This document shows positions 28,601-43,400 of a stretch of 64,000 nt of DNA, one piece after another. How positions within the stretch are numbered: position 1 is the stretch's first letter; the number at the start of each line of letters is the position of its first letter. The stretch comes from Pachypanchax playfairii (lineage: Eukaryota; Chordata; Actinopteri; Cyprinodontiformes; Aplocheilidae), in contig SSNP01000038.1 of assembly GCA_006937955.1 (NCBI GenBank), forward strand, positions 2,102,361-2,166,360, written 5' to 3'. Below the pieces are notes generated by a model. That model searched no databases and was not told the origin of the DNA. It was given only the letters and a program-made list of their open reading frames with translations. Both the position numbers and the translations under genes were made by a program.

Positions 28601-29349
28601 AATACCACTTAAATCTAAAGGCATTTTAGAAATTCTAGTAACGTTTTGTATTTTCTCTGCTAATCTGCAGAACAAGCATTTAGAAATGTTTCATTTTCTA
28701 AAGAATCTCTTGCATCAATCTGTGCTGCTCATGTGGACCAAGACGTACAACACAAAGAATAAAACAAATATTGATTGTGTTTGTATTCCAGACGTGATTG
28801 AACATGTTGAATTATTGTTCTACTTTAACCTTCTCACTCAGCTGAATTTATAATATTTCTGCTATCAAACAAATAGAATCTGAAAAGTGAAAAAAACGTG
28901 TCAAATTCAAGTGACAGATTAGATTCATCTATAAAGATCAAATACACTTTGTAAAATGGAAATAAATTGTGTTGCATTTAAATATGAATATTTGGAACTT
29001 GTTTACTTTTTTTGCAGAGTGAACTGAGAGGCTTTTTGTTGTAAACTGGTGTATTAAGAATATAAAATACTCAGAATATTTCACTTGTTCACCTTCAGTC
29101 CACATGAAATATTAATCTGACTCATTCACTGTTAGGTAATTATTTCCCCCTAAATTTACTGTAGGGTTAGGGTTACACATGCAGTCAGCGTGTTATACTG
29201 TACAGAAGCCACAAACAACACAAACGGTTCCCACCATGTCAGCTGTAATCGACCGGACCCGAGTCCGCTGTGGGTAATAAATCTATGAGCTTTATCACAT
29301 CGAGGTAAAAGCAGCAGATCTGATGGGCTGAAACAAGAGAACAGAAAAC

Positions 29350-29520
29350 AGGAATTAAGTTACTTTGGGCAGGATGACTCCCTCCACCGCTGCCCACCTA
29401 TACTCCATTATTGAAGCTATTAAAGAAGCTAAGAGGCGTCAATCTGTCCATTTGGACTGCAGTGAGTGGGTGGATTGTTAAGTAGCTGCCTGGATGGCTG
29501 GTTATTGTCTTCCATTCATT
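29350..29520. promoter_or_regulatory. candidate conserved non-coding element
   Basis: Complex stretch with CCATTATTGAAGCTATTAAA, GAAGCTAAGAGGCGTCAATC and GGATTGTTAAG. Composition-based. Confidence 0.25.
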
Positions 29521-31739
29521 CTGACTCACAACCTTCTGACTTCTCACTTTTTCTTTTCAATGTGAGTTTTTTTCCAACATCTGCCTTAATGATCTGATAT
29601 TTATTCTTTTTGTACTTTAAATGCTTTTACGTTTTCTTCCATCCTGCACATTCTTTCTCCTTATTTGACCTTATTGCTCTAATTTGAATTGCTTCTTTCT
29701 GTTTTTGTGCTTCTGACTGAGTCAATCTTTTTCTAAAGATCATACAAACCCTCCTCGCTGTCTGTTGGAGGAAAAGAAAGCCTTGAAGACGAAGAATCAC
29801 GTTGTTAGCTGGTGTCTAATTCCCCCCGACATCCACTTCAGGCTGTCTTTACTCCCATCTCGGAGGGAGAAGGGTGGAGAAGAGGAGCTGAGGGGGAACG
29901 ATGACGGATGGTGTGAAGGAAGTAAGAAAGAAGAAGAATGAATGAATGTGAGTGTGTGTTGATCGAGGTGGGGGGTTGTTGGCTGCAGGCGGATTCTGGC
30001 TCTCTGTGCTTCTTGTCAGATCAAGCATGGATCAACCTGAGGCTCAGACCTCAGATCAGCATATATTTACTGCACACATGAAAACCCTGTTCACCACAAC
30101 CAGAACTGAATGTGCTGAAACAACCGCCGCGCTCTTCCCTCTAGTACGACTGCAAACAGAGTCTCAGCTTTATGACTCGTAGAAACATTCAGAACATTCT
30201 GGAATCATCAGCGAAATGATCCAAAGATGAGACCCTGATGGAGAAGAGCTAAAAACAACAAGAAATCTCAAAACAACCAAAATTAGATACAAAAAGATCA
30301 TTTAAATCTGTGTATACAGGTGAAGAACGTGTCTGTTTATATAAACATACATCTATGTCGTGGAAAATATGTAAAATAATATTTTTTTAATATTAAATTA
30401 ATATAAACAAACAAAACAACAACAACAAAACAACAACCGGGTGCAGAGAAACAGAATTAATTGAGGTGGACTGAGTTCTGTTTTTTACTGAAAACATTTT
30501 ATCAAAAAAGTTCAGCAAAAGAGAAAAAACAGCTGAAAACTGAAGAGTTTCATTAAAATGAAACACTGACAATAAATAAAATTAATTAAGAAATAATATT
30601 AACAGAAAAAAATACAATCAAAATAAACTGGAGGCTGAACTGATTAATGGGATTTTGTTGGATTAAATTTTCAATAAATTCTTTCTGAAGAACAAACGAA
30701 CTGAAAAGTTCTCACACAAACTATAATATCATATAAAAGATGACGTCAGGAAACAGATTCCAGACAGGATTTATTGTTCTGCTGAATCAAACTGTGATTC
30801 AGGAAACATGACGTCATCTGCAGCAGCGAGGAGACGCTCCGTGTCGAACACGCCGTGTCGTGGAAACTCCCACAGTGAACTCAGCCATGAATCTGATCAT
30901 TTGGAACTGAAGCCCAGAGTAAAACATTATCAGCTGTTCACAGCAAATCAATGACTTCATTATCAGAAGGTATTGATCGTCTCATGACTCGGTGACAGCA
31001 GGTCAGGTAATAGATGGAGGTTATTTCAGCAACATTTATAGAGCAGAAAGAGCTTTTTATCAACACTTCAGTAAAAATCATCAACCATAAAAATAACTTT
31101 GTGATCAATAACTTTATTTATAATAAATAATAATGATATTTATAATAAAAACATCAGCAGATTTCTGAGGTTCTTCTGCCTTGATGTTCTTATAGATGAT
31201 GTTGAGGAACATTTACAGTGAAACTGTAAAGTCCTTCGTTATTTAAAGGTAATTTGTTCATTTAAGGTGAACAGAACTGTAATTTATAGCTTATTTTAGT
31301 CTTATTATATTATACCTTTATAATATATTAATGATTTCTAACATTATCATCAAACAGTGTTTAATTATTACAGTCAAATTTGACAGTTGATGCATATGTT
31401 GGTCTTTATTCACTCCTTTCCTGGTTGTGTTTTATTTTGCTGTTTAACAGCTGGACAGCTGTTTCAGGGTGTGGTCGAGGTAACGTTTCTGTGTTTCAGT
31501 TTTCTCAAATACAATATTTATATCAACAAAATGAAGTTGTTTTCACCTTCTGAAGCGTTTTGCCGTCACTCTCTCACACTCCGAACTTGTTACAGTCACA
31601 TTTTTACATCATCAGTGTTTTTAGTTCAGCTGATCACATGACAAACAGGTTTTAACTGCTGGTTCACTTTCACTTTGTCTGTTTTTAAATAACTTTCCAT
31701 ATTAAAACTCATTATTTAATGTCTGAAGTGTCTCATAAA
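29521..31739. other. AT-rich sequence
   Basis: No gene recognised. CpG-containing patches occur near 29820-29900 and 30820-30860. Long A/T-rich stretches at 30230-30720 and 31040-31400. Confidence 0.45.
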
Positions 31740-32695
31740 CAGGGGTGCACATAATATTTTTGGCCTGGTTCTCAGAAGAGAACCTAGGGTTGTTGATTGG
31801 TCCTCACATTTTTAAATGTGTCTCGCTGTGTCTCTTCCGAGCTCCTCTGCTTTGTTTTTGGTTTCATCAAGCTTCAAATTCAGTCTGTTTACTTTACCTG
31901 GATCTATATTTGTTTCAATAAAAATCCTTTAATTGTTGAAAAAATCAAGAGAAACCAGTAAAATATAAAAATACTGGTAAAAAACCTTCAGAGTTCAGGT
32001 TGGATTGTTTACAGGTTTGATTGTTCACTTTAATCTACATTTAACAGTTTGGTGTTGAAATTTATTAGTCAGCTGTTGGGGCTTCTGTCATTTACTGTAA
32101 CTGTTTTTTGTTTTGAAATGATGAGGATGTTTGTAATGTGATGCAGTCAGATAAAAAGATACACTGGACAGTTATGGGGTATTGACTGCATATCCCATAG
32201 TGCTTTGCGCGCATTCAAAATGGCGAAGATCACAGACAAATACGCTGATACTGTTGATTAAAACAGGTGGTTTTCTGTATTTTATAGCACAAAAAGGTAG
32301 TTCTACACGTCTGTGCCACGATGGTCTATTTGTCTTATTCAGTGAATGTTTTCAGTTTTGACGCGATGCAGAATCCTGCAGTCAGCTGCACTGATCTGAC
32401 TGACTGAAAATCCGTCACACTGGCAAACTGATACACAGAGACAGAGAGAGACGCAGCATCAGCTGATCAGCTGGAACTTCGGCGCTCTGGCTGAGAAACA
32501 TATCAGTCAAACAAAAGAAGTCAACGGGATTCTTCATTTATTTGACAATGAACCGCCTCTGATTAACCTACAAATTCACGCAGCTCAGCCAAACCAATGT
32601 TAAGTACGCAAACGCATGTTGCAACTTTTCATCTGGTGCGCATTTTATATTTTGACAGTGTGTGCAAACCTGCGGACCACTTATGTGCACCCCTG
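31740..32695. mobile_element. hAT-like non-autonomous element
   Basis: A 15-bp perfect terminal inverted repeat, CAGGGGTGCACATAA, at 31740-31754 and inverted at 32681-32695. CAGGGGTG ends are typical of hAT-superfamily elements. Flanking 8-mers (CTCATAAA / CATATAAT) are similar but not identical, suggesting a decayed target duplication. The interior (956 bp) has a CpG-containing segment around 32200-32240 and no transposase frame, so it is non-autonomous or internally deleted. Confidence 0.72.
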
Positions 32696-35600
32696 CATAT
32701 AATTATTAATGTCTGCTTGGACACGTTTTGTCTGTGCTATAAAGAGACGGATGATCCTGTTAAACCAGACGGAGGTGATGATTTGAAAAGAATCCAGTTA
32801 AGCAGGTTTTAACCATCTGAACATTTTAGTTTTAAATTTCCTTCCGACTTCATCAGAATCTCCTATAAACGGGTTCATTTTATCATTAAAGAGACAATCA
32901 GAACCTAAATGATGTTGATTATGAGACGTTATGAGAGTTATAGTTATGTGTGAAATGTAAATGAATAAAAAGAGAATAAGAACCAAGAAATCATAAATAT
33001 ATAAAAAAAACAATTAAAACAAACACTTACATGAAAAAATGAAATTGTATAAACTAAAATAGAATTAAATATGGTTCATTAGCATTTTATATCCTATTAT
33101 CTTCAGCTGGGCCTGGAATATAAATACAGTTTCAGACACTAATTATAGTAAAACATAAAATAATTCACACACAGCTGTTGAAAATGTCTTTGTATCTACA
33201 GACCTTCATGGACACATACGAGTGGTGAACTTTACCTCCACCTGAGTGGAAACAAGTGGACCAGGAAGAACAAACTGTTTAAAACAACATGACTCTCAAA
33301 CCGGTTTGTAATATTGACCTTTTTAGGAGCTTCACTGCAGATAATAATTACTGTAAGTCATGAGTTACCACAGACTGAGTGATGAGACGTCCTGCAGCGC
33401 TAACTGTCACGTTCAGGTTGAGACTTCATGTTCGTTCTTCTGTTGAAACAAACTTCACAGTTTAGATTTTATGGACTAAATTTAGACAATAAAAACAGTT
33501 TGTGTCATTTTATGTAATTGTTGTAAATTAATCAGACAATTTACCACAAAATTGATCTCAGAGAGACATTCAGAGTTAGTAGATCCAGTCCAGTTCAGTA
33601 AAACCTATAGTGCTAATTTATTACAGCTGGATTCAGCAAATACTAATATATCCAAAATGTTTATATCTGCTACCACTGTAGGTATTTAGTTTATACTTCA
33701 GTGTTGAACTAAATCTAAACGCTAAAAGAATAAAAGATGAAACACGTCAGTTTTTCTTTCTGAAGTGAAACATTAAAGTCAGTTTTAACGAGTGAGTTTT
33801 GTGTGTGAGTGAGAGTAAAACACACTCCATAAAATACAAATCACTATTTAACCTTATGTTTGAATGTGTGGAGGAGAAACACTGTGAGGCGTTTAGTGAA
33901 TCATAGACCAGATAAAAAAGGTCCTACGTAAATGTGAAATGTATGAAACATAATAACGTCTGTGGAACACTGAATGTAACGTGATAAATAGATAAGATAA
34001 ATATTTGGGGTGTAATACATTCAGAGATATTATTTTTGCAGGAGCGTCAGACGTGCAACAAAACAGCAGATTCATATGATACAAAAAGAACAAAAACATG
34101 TCAAATATGGAACAATAAGGTAAATATGATTCAAACTGTCCTGAACTGAAGCAACAGGTGTAAAACACAGCAGCCAATCAGAACGAGACGATGCTGTAAA
34201 CAAAGATTTATGTTTAATTATGAGTTAGAAGAAACATAAGAGTGTAATATCTCTCCAATCACTTAAAAACCAACACGCCTTTCAGATAATACATTAAAAG
34301 CTATAAATCACATACATGATACATGGAACATAAAACAGGAATAAAACTAACATTCTGATTAACCTCTGTTTTCTCACGTTGACACTAATCTTGATGATAA
34401 TCTTTTAAACATGTTGCAACAGAACATGTCAAACTCTGGGCCGAGCTGCGAGGCGTCATGCGTGTTTTAAATGTTAAAACAAAACCCCAGATGAAAGATG
34501 ACTGATTTAAAATAGACACTTGTCTTAAAAACTAAAAGACTGTTGACAGACGTCCCACGAGGGTTTAATCCATGCAGGGCTGCATCAAGGTGAGATCTGA
34601 GTGTGTGTGCATGTGTGACAGCCTGGAGACACGCCTGTGTGACATGTTTCACACAGTTTCAGGTGACCAGGAGTTCATCGCTCTCTACAGGACGAGACAC
34701 AGAACGTGATGAATTCCTGCATCAAAACAACAATCTGATTTCTTTCTGTCCATCAGTCGAGGTTCAAATGAGTTTCTTTTCTCTGCAGTGAGGTCAAATC
34801 ATGTCTTATGATGTCATCTTCTGGAAGCTGATTGGACGTGTCCTTAAAAAGCTTTGATAAAAGACATGATCTAAACGGATTTTCTGTGGATCTTTGTGAT
34901 GCATAAAACATGTGTGGAGGGAAACTTGACCAAAAGTTAATGATTAAAAACATTTTTCTAATTTTTCTACATTTATAGTCACTCTATATTTGCATGACTG
35001 TAAATAAGAAAATGTATTTTTGCTGCAGAAGTTCCAGTCAGTAAATAAATCCAGAACTTTCACAGGTCTCTGTAAATACTCAAATATTTTCACGTGTAAC
35101 TTCAGGACTGTTTAGCAGTCGACTGATTATCAGAAGTTGTGACATGACCTTTGGATGTGTTCCGTGTTGATTTATTTCAGGCTGTGATTTACTCTCCTGA
35201 TGGAGTCGTTGCCCTGAAACTAATAGAGATCCAAACTGTTCTCAGTGCTGTTTCAGAGCTGGAGTTTGTTTAACATCTATTTATTTATACATTTTAACTA
35301 TAGAAACATTGACTTCAACTCACATACAAACAAACAAGTCATATAAAACTTGTGCTGAAACACCAGCAACAAGGTTACAACCAACCTAAGACCAATGAAA
35401 ACGTGTCACGTGTAAAATATCTAAATAAGAACATTAAGCATTTTTATCTCATTTTAATGACAGGACAATAAAAACATTGAGATTCAGTCCTGATGCAGGA
35501 AAATGTGACTAACTCCATTAATTTGACATCACATGCTGATGTTCAGAGATTCAGCTTCAAATGATGCGTTTGTAAACATAGTCAGACATCCTGCCCAGCA

Positions 35601-37200
35601 TGTAAAAAACAACATCAAATATCATTTAATGTATTTACAAACTAAAATGGAGACATTAAGATCCTGTCACATGTGAACATACATGTTTTTTATATGCTGA
35701 GATCCACCATCGAAACTCAGAGTTCATCAGAGAGAGAATCAAACATGGAGGAAAAGAGTCAAATGATGAAACGATGTAAAGAAAACCATCTCTGTCGCTT
35801 ATCGACCATCTAAAAAGCTCATTACTTATGATTTCTCTCTTGTTATTTCTGTGTCAAAGAACCAACAAATGGAATATAATCCAATATGAACACTTGAATG
35901 TGGAACCTTCCCAGTATTACACAGTACCAACATGATATAAAAGGTTTATTAGCGTTAACTGCCTTCATGTTTCATAACACTGATGGTGGTATAAAGGTAG
36001 TGTCTTGGTATTAAAACTTGTACCAAACCTTTAACCTTAAACTCATTTATTTAAACAGAAAACATTCTCCAAATAATTGAAACAATCAATTGTGCAGTTG
36101 TGCAGCAAAAAGAAGCGGCTCAGGCAGATGTGCATGTTATATATTTTCATGGATTCACATCCCATCCATTCCATTTACTCTGGCCAAGTTTTCTCTCCTT
36201 CCTCCTCTCATGTCTGTAACACATCCTGACATCACACAAATCACTGGAGCGGTTTCCCAGCAACCAGAGGGAGGGTTTGGGATCCTGATGGAGCCTCTTA
36301 AAAGGAAATAGATTCAGCTGAAGTCTTTAGATTAATCCATCAGATCTAGTCAGTAATAACAACCAGATTTAACCAAATCTTTTTTAAATGAAGCGAGGGA
36401 GTGTAGGTGAAGGACAGGGAGTGTTTCTGCTCCCAGGATGCTGCAGGAGCTTAGAAACATCCAGAGACGCATCAGGACAGTGTGATGAAACACAAAGAAG
36501 CTGTGAGCTCGTAGTCAGAAACCAAAGTGTCTCCTTTCTTCTCTTGTTTCCTCTGCTCGTTATCAACCTCGTTAGGAACCATGTTTTCCTTCATCTTCCA
36601 CCCTCAGCATCTCCTTCCATCATATATTTGTTTCTCTTTGGCTCCCCCAAGTGGCTGTTAACGATAAACAGTTCTCACAAAGTCAAAGATGTGAACAAAT
36701 ATGATCATTTTATTTTATTATATCAAGTTTTAGTTTGTGATATATTCAGATTTTATGGTTCATCATGAATAAAACATCCCTTCACTTTTAATGTTTAATT
36801 TCCAAAACTTTCACGTGTAAGAAGAATGTCAATACACAGCTTTTCTATTTCCTGAAACTCTGAGATGTTTTAACAGAACTTCTTTTTAATCCTTTTAGAA
36901 TAACTGAAATCTCCATTAATTGTTGTCCAAATATCACCAACCACAAGCAAAAACTTTAAGCATAATTTATTTATTTCTCTCTTTACAGAAATGAAACTAA
37001 CAAAGTTGGATTAAAACAAAGTTTAAAGTTTAATAAAACAATTTTAAAAATCGCTTGAATCAATTTCATAAAAAGGGTTTTATGTTAAATTACCTGAAAT
37101 TCCTAAACTTGAAACTGAAAACCTGAATATATGAACATAATTTCAGTTGTTTTGCTCAGACTCTTCATGAACAAACAGTATGAAAAGAAAAGAAGGACAC
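32696..37200. other. AT-rich intergenic sequence left of card14
   Basis: No exon, tandem repeat or mobile element recognised. ORFs of 60-126 codons (for example 36388-36768) have no domain and low third-position GC. Confidence 0.5.
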
Positions 37201-37225
37201 AACGAGAAAGATTTATTTATTTAAA
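37201..37225 (-). terminator. candidate card14 poly(A) signals
   Basis: Two overlapping AATAAA hexamers on the minus strand (TTTATT on the plus strand at 37212 and 37216) lie about 235 bp after the card14 stop. They are the first canonical signals I noticed downstream. No cleavage site can be seen directly. Confidence 0.4.
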
Positions 37226-37447
37226 TTATTTGTGTAAATAATTGTTATAAACAAAAATGCAAAACAATATACAGGATAGAAAATATTTCTATGTAGCTCT
37301 CTGCATGACAGCAGCACTAACAAGTAACTCATTTACTAACAAGTATCATAGATACATACTCTGGTTTACAAGAATATTCCTTGTAAAGCCTTTTTATCCA
37401 GTAAATATATTTTCTTCATGTTCAACTATCTTTGTTTTTCTCTGTTT

Positions 37448-40400
37448 TCACCACAGATCAGGCTCCACCCAGACGATTTTCCTCTGCTCCTCCCAGATGA
37501 CGGTGCGCAGGGCGGTGAGCAGGGACGTCTGGTCGCACCACGAGTCTGGAGCCATGCTGTGATACAAACATGGCAGCTTGTCCAGCAGAGGCTCCTCCCT
37601 CCTCGAACACGCCAACAGCTGCTCTTCTGAAGAGCCGTGGCGCTGAAGCTTTGACCTGAAACAAGGTTGGACAATGTGACCACATGTTAGCAACTTACTT
37701 TACATCCACATTTCTAATATATTATATGCTATTATTTTTAAATGTCAGTCTACAATGTATTAAATATTTAGAGTATTAAACCCTGTGTAAAAACTCCAGG
37801 CCTCTGGTTCAAGGATAACTGTAATAACTCCTTTGTGGCTTGTGGATTGTCAGGTGGGATATAATGACTCTGGACTTGTTTCTCACGTGTGTTGTTAGCG
37901 TGTAAGAGGTTAGCATGTAAGAGGTTAGCGTGTAGAGGTTAACGTGTAAGAGGTTAGCGTGCAGAGGTTAGCATGTAGAGGTTAGCGTCTAGAAGTTAGC
38001 GTTTAGAGGTTAGCGTCTAGAGGTTAGCGTCTAAAAGTTAGCGTTTAGAGGTTAGCGTCTAGAGGTTAGCGTTTAGAGGTTAGCGTCTAGAGGTTAGCGT
38101 CTAGAAGTTAGCGTTTAGAGGTTAGCGTCTAGAGGTTAGCGTTTAGAGGTTAGCGTCTAGAGGTTAGCGTTTAGAGGTTAGCGTNNNNNNNNNNNNNNNN
38201 NNNNNNNNNNNNNNNNNNNGCAGAGGTTAGCATGTAGAGGTTAGCGTCTAGAAGTTAGCGTTTAGAGGTTAGCGTCTAGAGGTTAGCGTTTAGAGGTTAG
38301 CGTGCAGAGGTTAGCATGTAGAGGTTAGCGTCTAGAAGTTAGCGTTTAGAGGTTAGCGTGCAGAGGTTAGCATGTAGAGGTTAGCGTCTAGAAGTTAGCG
38401 TTTAGAGGTTAGCATCTAGAGGTTAGCGTTTAGAGGTTAGCGTCTAGAGGTTAGCGTTTAGAGGGTTAGGGTTGTTAACCTGTGAGGAGTTATAATGTTC
38501 CTGATCTGATCATCATACATAGTGTTATGATGGTGTTATAAATGTGGGATAAAAGCTTTCTGATAAGATGAAAACGTGTTTACCTGAGTTTACGTGCACT
38601 ACGAGCAGACTGGTTGATAAAGATGATGATGGGGAAGATTTCAAATCGATGCAGACGACGTACACAGTCCAAGCCAAACGGCAGCACGCAGTGAAGACCC
38701 TGTAATATTTATAAAAAAATCAACATGAGTAATACTGATCGGTTAATCTGATGAATGATCAGAAAAAATTATGTTTTCTGTAGAATGTGGTTAATTTTTT
38801 AAAAGTTATTGTTTGTGTTCTGGTGTAGACAGACTACACTTCATTAACATGAACATGGATTCAGTTTTTTTAAAAAGTTGCTCTAAAATACCTGAAACAC
38901 AGTAACTCCTGACTTTATGTGATGTAAAGCTTGTAGAAACATAACCCTGAACCACAGTTCAGTTTAAAGAGTGTGAAGATGAGCTCAGATGTGTCTGACC
39001 TTCTTCATGACTTTGTCAACACTCTTCAGGGTGTAACAGCCCTTTCCTGTCTGCTCACACTCCTCCAGGATCTCAGATCTTTGGAGTTGGGCCGCGTGTT
39101 CGCTGGAGGTCAGCAGCTCTGCAGCACAAACCAAAAGCAGGATAAAAACATGATTCTCCACATGATCATTTAGTGAGTTATCAGAAGCTTGTGTAATTTT
39201 TTTTTCTTATGCATGTCCTGTTTGTTTTCCATGAATGTTCTTGTTCTTTGCTGTTGTAATGATCAAACTTTCCCACAAAGATCAACAAACATTTATTTTA
39301 CCTCACTGCATGGAACCAGAGGACATTTATTCTTTATACTGTGAAATCTATAAATATTTGCCAGCATAGTTTATTTCCTTCCTGGTTTACAGCAACAGAC
39401 AAAACCATAAAAAAATTGATGCTGCACATATTAGACTGGATGTTTACTGAGCTTGCAAAACACATAATCAACACTATCATTACAGTAACAGATCAGAAAC
39501 AGAGGAAGAGATCAGGTAAAGGTCACATGACAAGAGTAAACATGAAGCTGTTTCTTACCGGGTTCACAGAGTTCAAAGCCCTGCCAGCTGGCTAACTTCC
39601 TGTCCAGGATGCGTCCCAGGGAGGTGGGCAGCAGCAGGACAGGCCTGCACACAGGTGGGAAGTGGGGGGTGACCAGGGTGTAGGGCAGGAGGGTCACACA
39701 GCTTTTGGATGGAGATGGAGCACCTGCGTGGTGGAACAAGTGGAAGCAGATGTTTGTTTTAAACTCATCTACAGCAGATGAAACAATCAGAAGGTTCTGT
39801 TTTATGATGGAGAGCTGGAGGTTTTCGTACTGGACTCTGGGTTCCTGGACTTCTCATTCTCCATGCTGATCCACAGCGGGATCCTCCCCTGACGCCCCGT
39901 GCTGACAATCCTCACTGCTTTCTGTGTATTCTGAGGGACGACACGTCCAACCTGGTGAAGACAAGCAGGATTTTAGAGACAACTCAGTACATTGACGTTC
40001 TTTTCCTTTTTTGGGGCGGGGGGTTCAGCATTATTTATACCTTTTGACATTTTTTGGTTTGAAAGCTCATATCTTCGATTGCTCGAATCAGCAGCCGCTG
40101 AGCCCTGAGACATGGAAAAGATCAGTTAGTAATAAATTCTAATGTAATTAAGAGTCTTAGTCTAATTTCCAAGGACGTGGCCGTTTTACCGCCTGCTGCG
40201 TGTTCACGTGCACCAACCTGCAATAATTGGGAACAGTTCCACTCTGCAGGTCCAACAGCTTACAGGGGTGAACTTGGCTGGCGTGCCACAGATCCTCTGC
40301 ACCAGCAGGTCGAGTGTTTGTTACATGCAGGATGTCGTTGCACGACATGGACAAAGTTCCACTGGCACCAGCGAGGAGGGAGAAATTGACTCGGATGTAG

Positions 40401-43400
40401 AAGGAGTCTCCTGACAACATCTCACCGTTCTGCAGCTGTTGCAGCAGCGCTTCATAGTCTGAACAGGATGACAAGGATAATAAATCTACTGAGAAACCAT
40501 CGTGGAGAACCTTCTCTTCTGTTGTTTGCACATAATGAGGAGAAGTCCTGGTAAAGTTTTATACTGTAACTCTCTTTGTAGTCACACTAGTGCAACATTG
40601 TATCTCAGTCCGACAAGAGAAAACATCATTTTAGTCTCCAGTTGTAAAAAATACATAAAGTTAGTTGTCTAAAGGTTGATAACAGACCTTTCTGTCTGTT
40701 TAAATAAATTAAATATATATTAATAGGTACGAGAGTGACACGTCTGAATTATGACTCGTGATCAACAGGAAGTGTGTGTTTGTCTAATAAACAGCTTGAT
40801 GCTTTTACTGTTTCGTTTTCCTCTTTGAAACTGGTTAAAGTTTGTAGAAAAGGAAGAAACTTGTTGCTTCATTAAAACAAATGACTCCAAAGGTGTGTCT
40901 CATTTTTAATTGTGATCTCCGGATGTTTTTGTATCAGCTGGAGACGTGCGCTCGGGAGTTTCCCTGTTGTGAGATCTGTAATGTCAATGTTAGAATCTCT
41001 GCCGGTTCACAAGGTTCAGGAAGTTCCTGTGAAGCTAAATGTTGATGAGTGTTCAATTCAGGAAAAATAGACACAAGACAAAGAACAAGCAGAAGAACAA
41101 AATGGAACCTTGCCAAGAAAAGAGTTGAAGGAATGCAGCCAGGTTACATGCTCACGTCTGGGAGGCTTCGATGCACCTGACTGAATAAAGCTTTGTGCCT
41201 GTCATTAATTTAGTTAACACACTGAAGTGGAAACTATGCGGTCCAACTCTGCACCAACCCCCACCACACATAGGAGGAGTTATAGATTTAAAATAAATAT
41301 TATTTAGGATACAGCGTTAATGAGCAGATGCAGACCAGAGGTTGTGTTTATTTTCATTTCCTTGAGAGAGAAACATTCAACTTTATGAACTCAGCGTGGA
41401 ACATAAAACACAGACTGCCTGATAAATCCAGCAGGTTAATCAACATATCCTCCTGTTATTTCCTCCTAAATGACAAGTAAGCAGTCCCTTCATCCACAAG
41501 AGGATCTACTTCCTGAATATTTTACACGACCTTTCACCAACAAACCTCCCGCTGAGGCGAAGATTTCTTCACTTTCACTGCTACGTCCTGCTGCTCCCGA
41601 TCAGGTTCACAGCAGATGTAAATCAGTTTATGGCTTTAAAGAGGAAAGAATAAATACATCTAACTATCTATATGATGAGGACACACGTCGAAGGGGTTGA
41701 AGGAATGTTTTGGTATAGAAATACAGAGTTAAAGTTAAAGAACTCGTTAGTTTCCATGCGGTGGGACCTACCATCTTGTCTGGGCCGGAGGGAGAGATGG
41801 CAGAACCCTGTGACCTGGCTAAGAGCCCATGTAACTTCTTCTAAAGTGGAATCCTCCAACACCATCTTGAGAGCTCCCTTTTTTTGTTCATATTTGACCT
41901 GAACAACAACATTATAATGAGAAACACCTTCATCACAGTCAGAGTAATTCTCTTATTCCAATATACTTCCACCAACCTCCACAATCTGAGCTCCAGGGCT
42001 GATGCCAACCGTGTGAGCGGCGCTGCCTTCAGTCACCTCGTGCACAAACACTCCCGTCTTGTTTCCCCCTATGATTGACAGCTGGGTGAGCAGCGCGTCT
42101 CCCTGAAAGGAGATGCTGAGGACACGACCATTGACCCTAATGGCTTTAGGACGAGAACGCACCAGGAAGGGCGGGGCGGAGGTTCTTGAGAAGCTGGTGA
42201 GACATTAGACAAGCAGAGGAAAATGATTTAAAAGACCTTGAAATGAGTCACAGGGTTTCTGAAACTCTGCTCTGCTCCACACCCTGTGAAAGTACATATT
42301 AGACCCCAGCTGATGATTAAATCTGTTAGTAAATGATGTACCAACAAGCTGAGATCCCTTTAACAGCTGCTGCTTAATGATTTTACTACTTTGCATCTTT
42401 GTTACTTCATTTATCCACGTTTTGTCGTACACTGTCGCGTGATTGATCTGCATGCTTGTCAGTTAACGATTACAAAATCAGAGGAATAAAATTTGCTCTT
42501 GTGGAAATGTTTAATAAACTCTTTCACTGATCTAGAACTTCTTACCTGATGGAGTGGGAGCCACTAGAAGAAGAAAGTCTGGGTGTCTTCTTCTCTTCAC
42601 TTCCCTCTAAACAAAACAAACAGGAATGAGACTGTACAACAACTTGGCACTAGGTTATCACATCAGTCCTAACGTGTCCCTTTACAGTCCTGGAAAATAT
42701 TCAGTCCAGAACAATAAGTAAAATAAGTAATAATTATTATTTAAAAACATCCATGCATACCATCCGAGAGGAACACAAAGTCATCCAGTAGAGAATCAGT
42801 CTCTGCTGTGTCCAAACTATAAGAGAGGACAATATGTAAACATGGATATTTCCTCACATGCACGTGTAAACATGTACAGAAACAAAACATCCATGGAGTC
42901 TCGCTCTGCCGTGACGTTGCAGGTTGCAGCACAGACAGGTTTGTTGGGTTAAACAGATTAGAGCCTTTGGAAGACAAAACTGAACCTTCAGCCAAATCTT
43001 TAAATACAGAACATTCTTCTTGTTACAATAACAAAAGAAATGCAGATCTCAGATCATTTTTCATCATAATCTATAAAATGATGCACCACACGTCTGTCCT
43101 CTACACGTTGAAGCTCCAACATGAAAGGTAAAAGACATTTAAACACACCTGCTGTCTCCATATAAAACCTCTTCTCTTCTGCGGAGAGACTCTGGACTGG
43201 GTGGGTGGACATTCCGGGACCGAACGCTGCTCACTCCAACATCTTCACTCTATGTGTAAACACAAAGTAAAACTACTATAAAACAGTAAAGTACACAGAA
43301 AAAAACAACAAGTTGAAACCTCTCAGACAGACACCTCTGAATTGCAGGAACTCAGTGACATGGGGTTAAGTGCGTCCATGCGGCAGAGTCTGCGTCGTGA

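Noticed and set aside
28147..28608. 153-codon minus-strand ORF
   Set aside because: Overlaps other-frame ORFs, has no recognisable family, and the nucleotide sequence looks more like non-coding conserved DNA.
29160..29180. Telomere-like GGGTTAGGGTTAC and CCCTAA words in the dispersed repeats
   Set aside because: Only one or two units each; not an interstitial telomere array.
37894..38470. Possible CRISPR-like array
   Set aside because: The unit is 14-15 bp with no unique spacers, in a vertebrate intron; it is a minisatellite.
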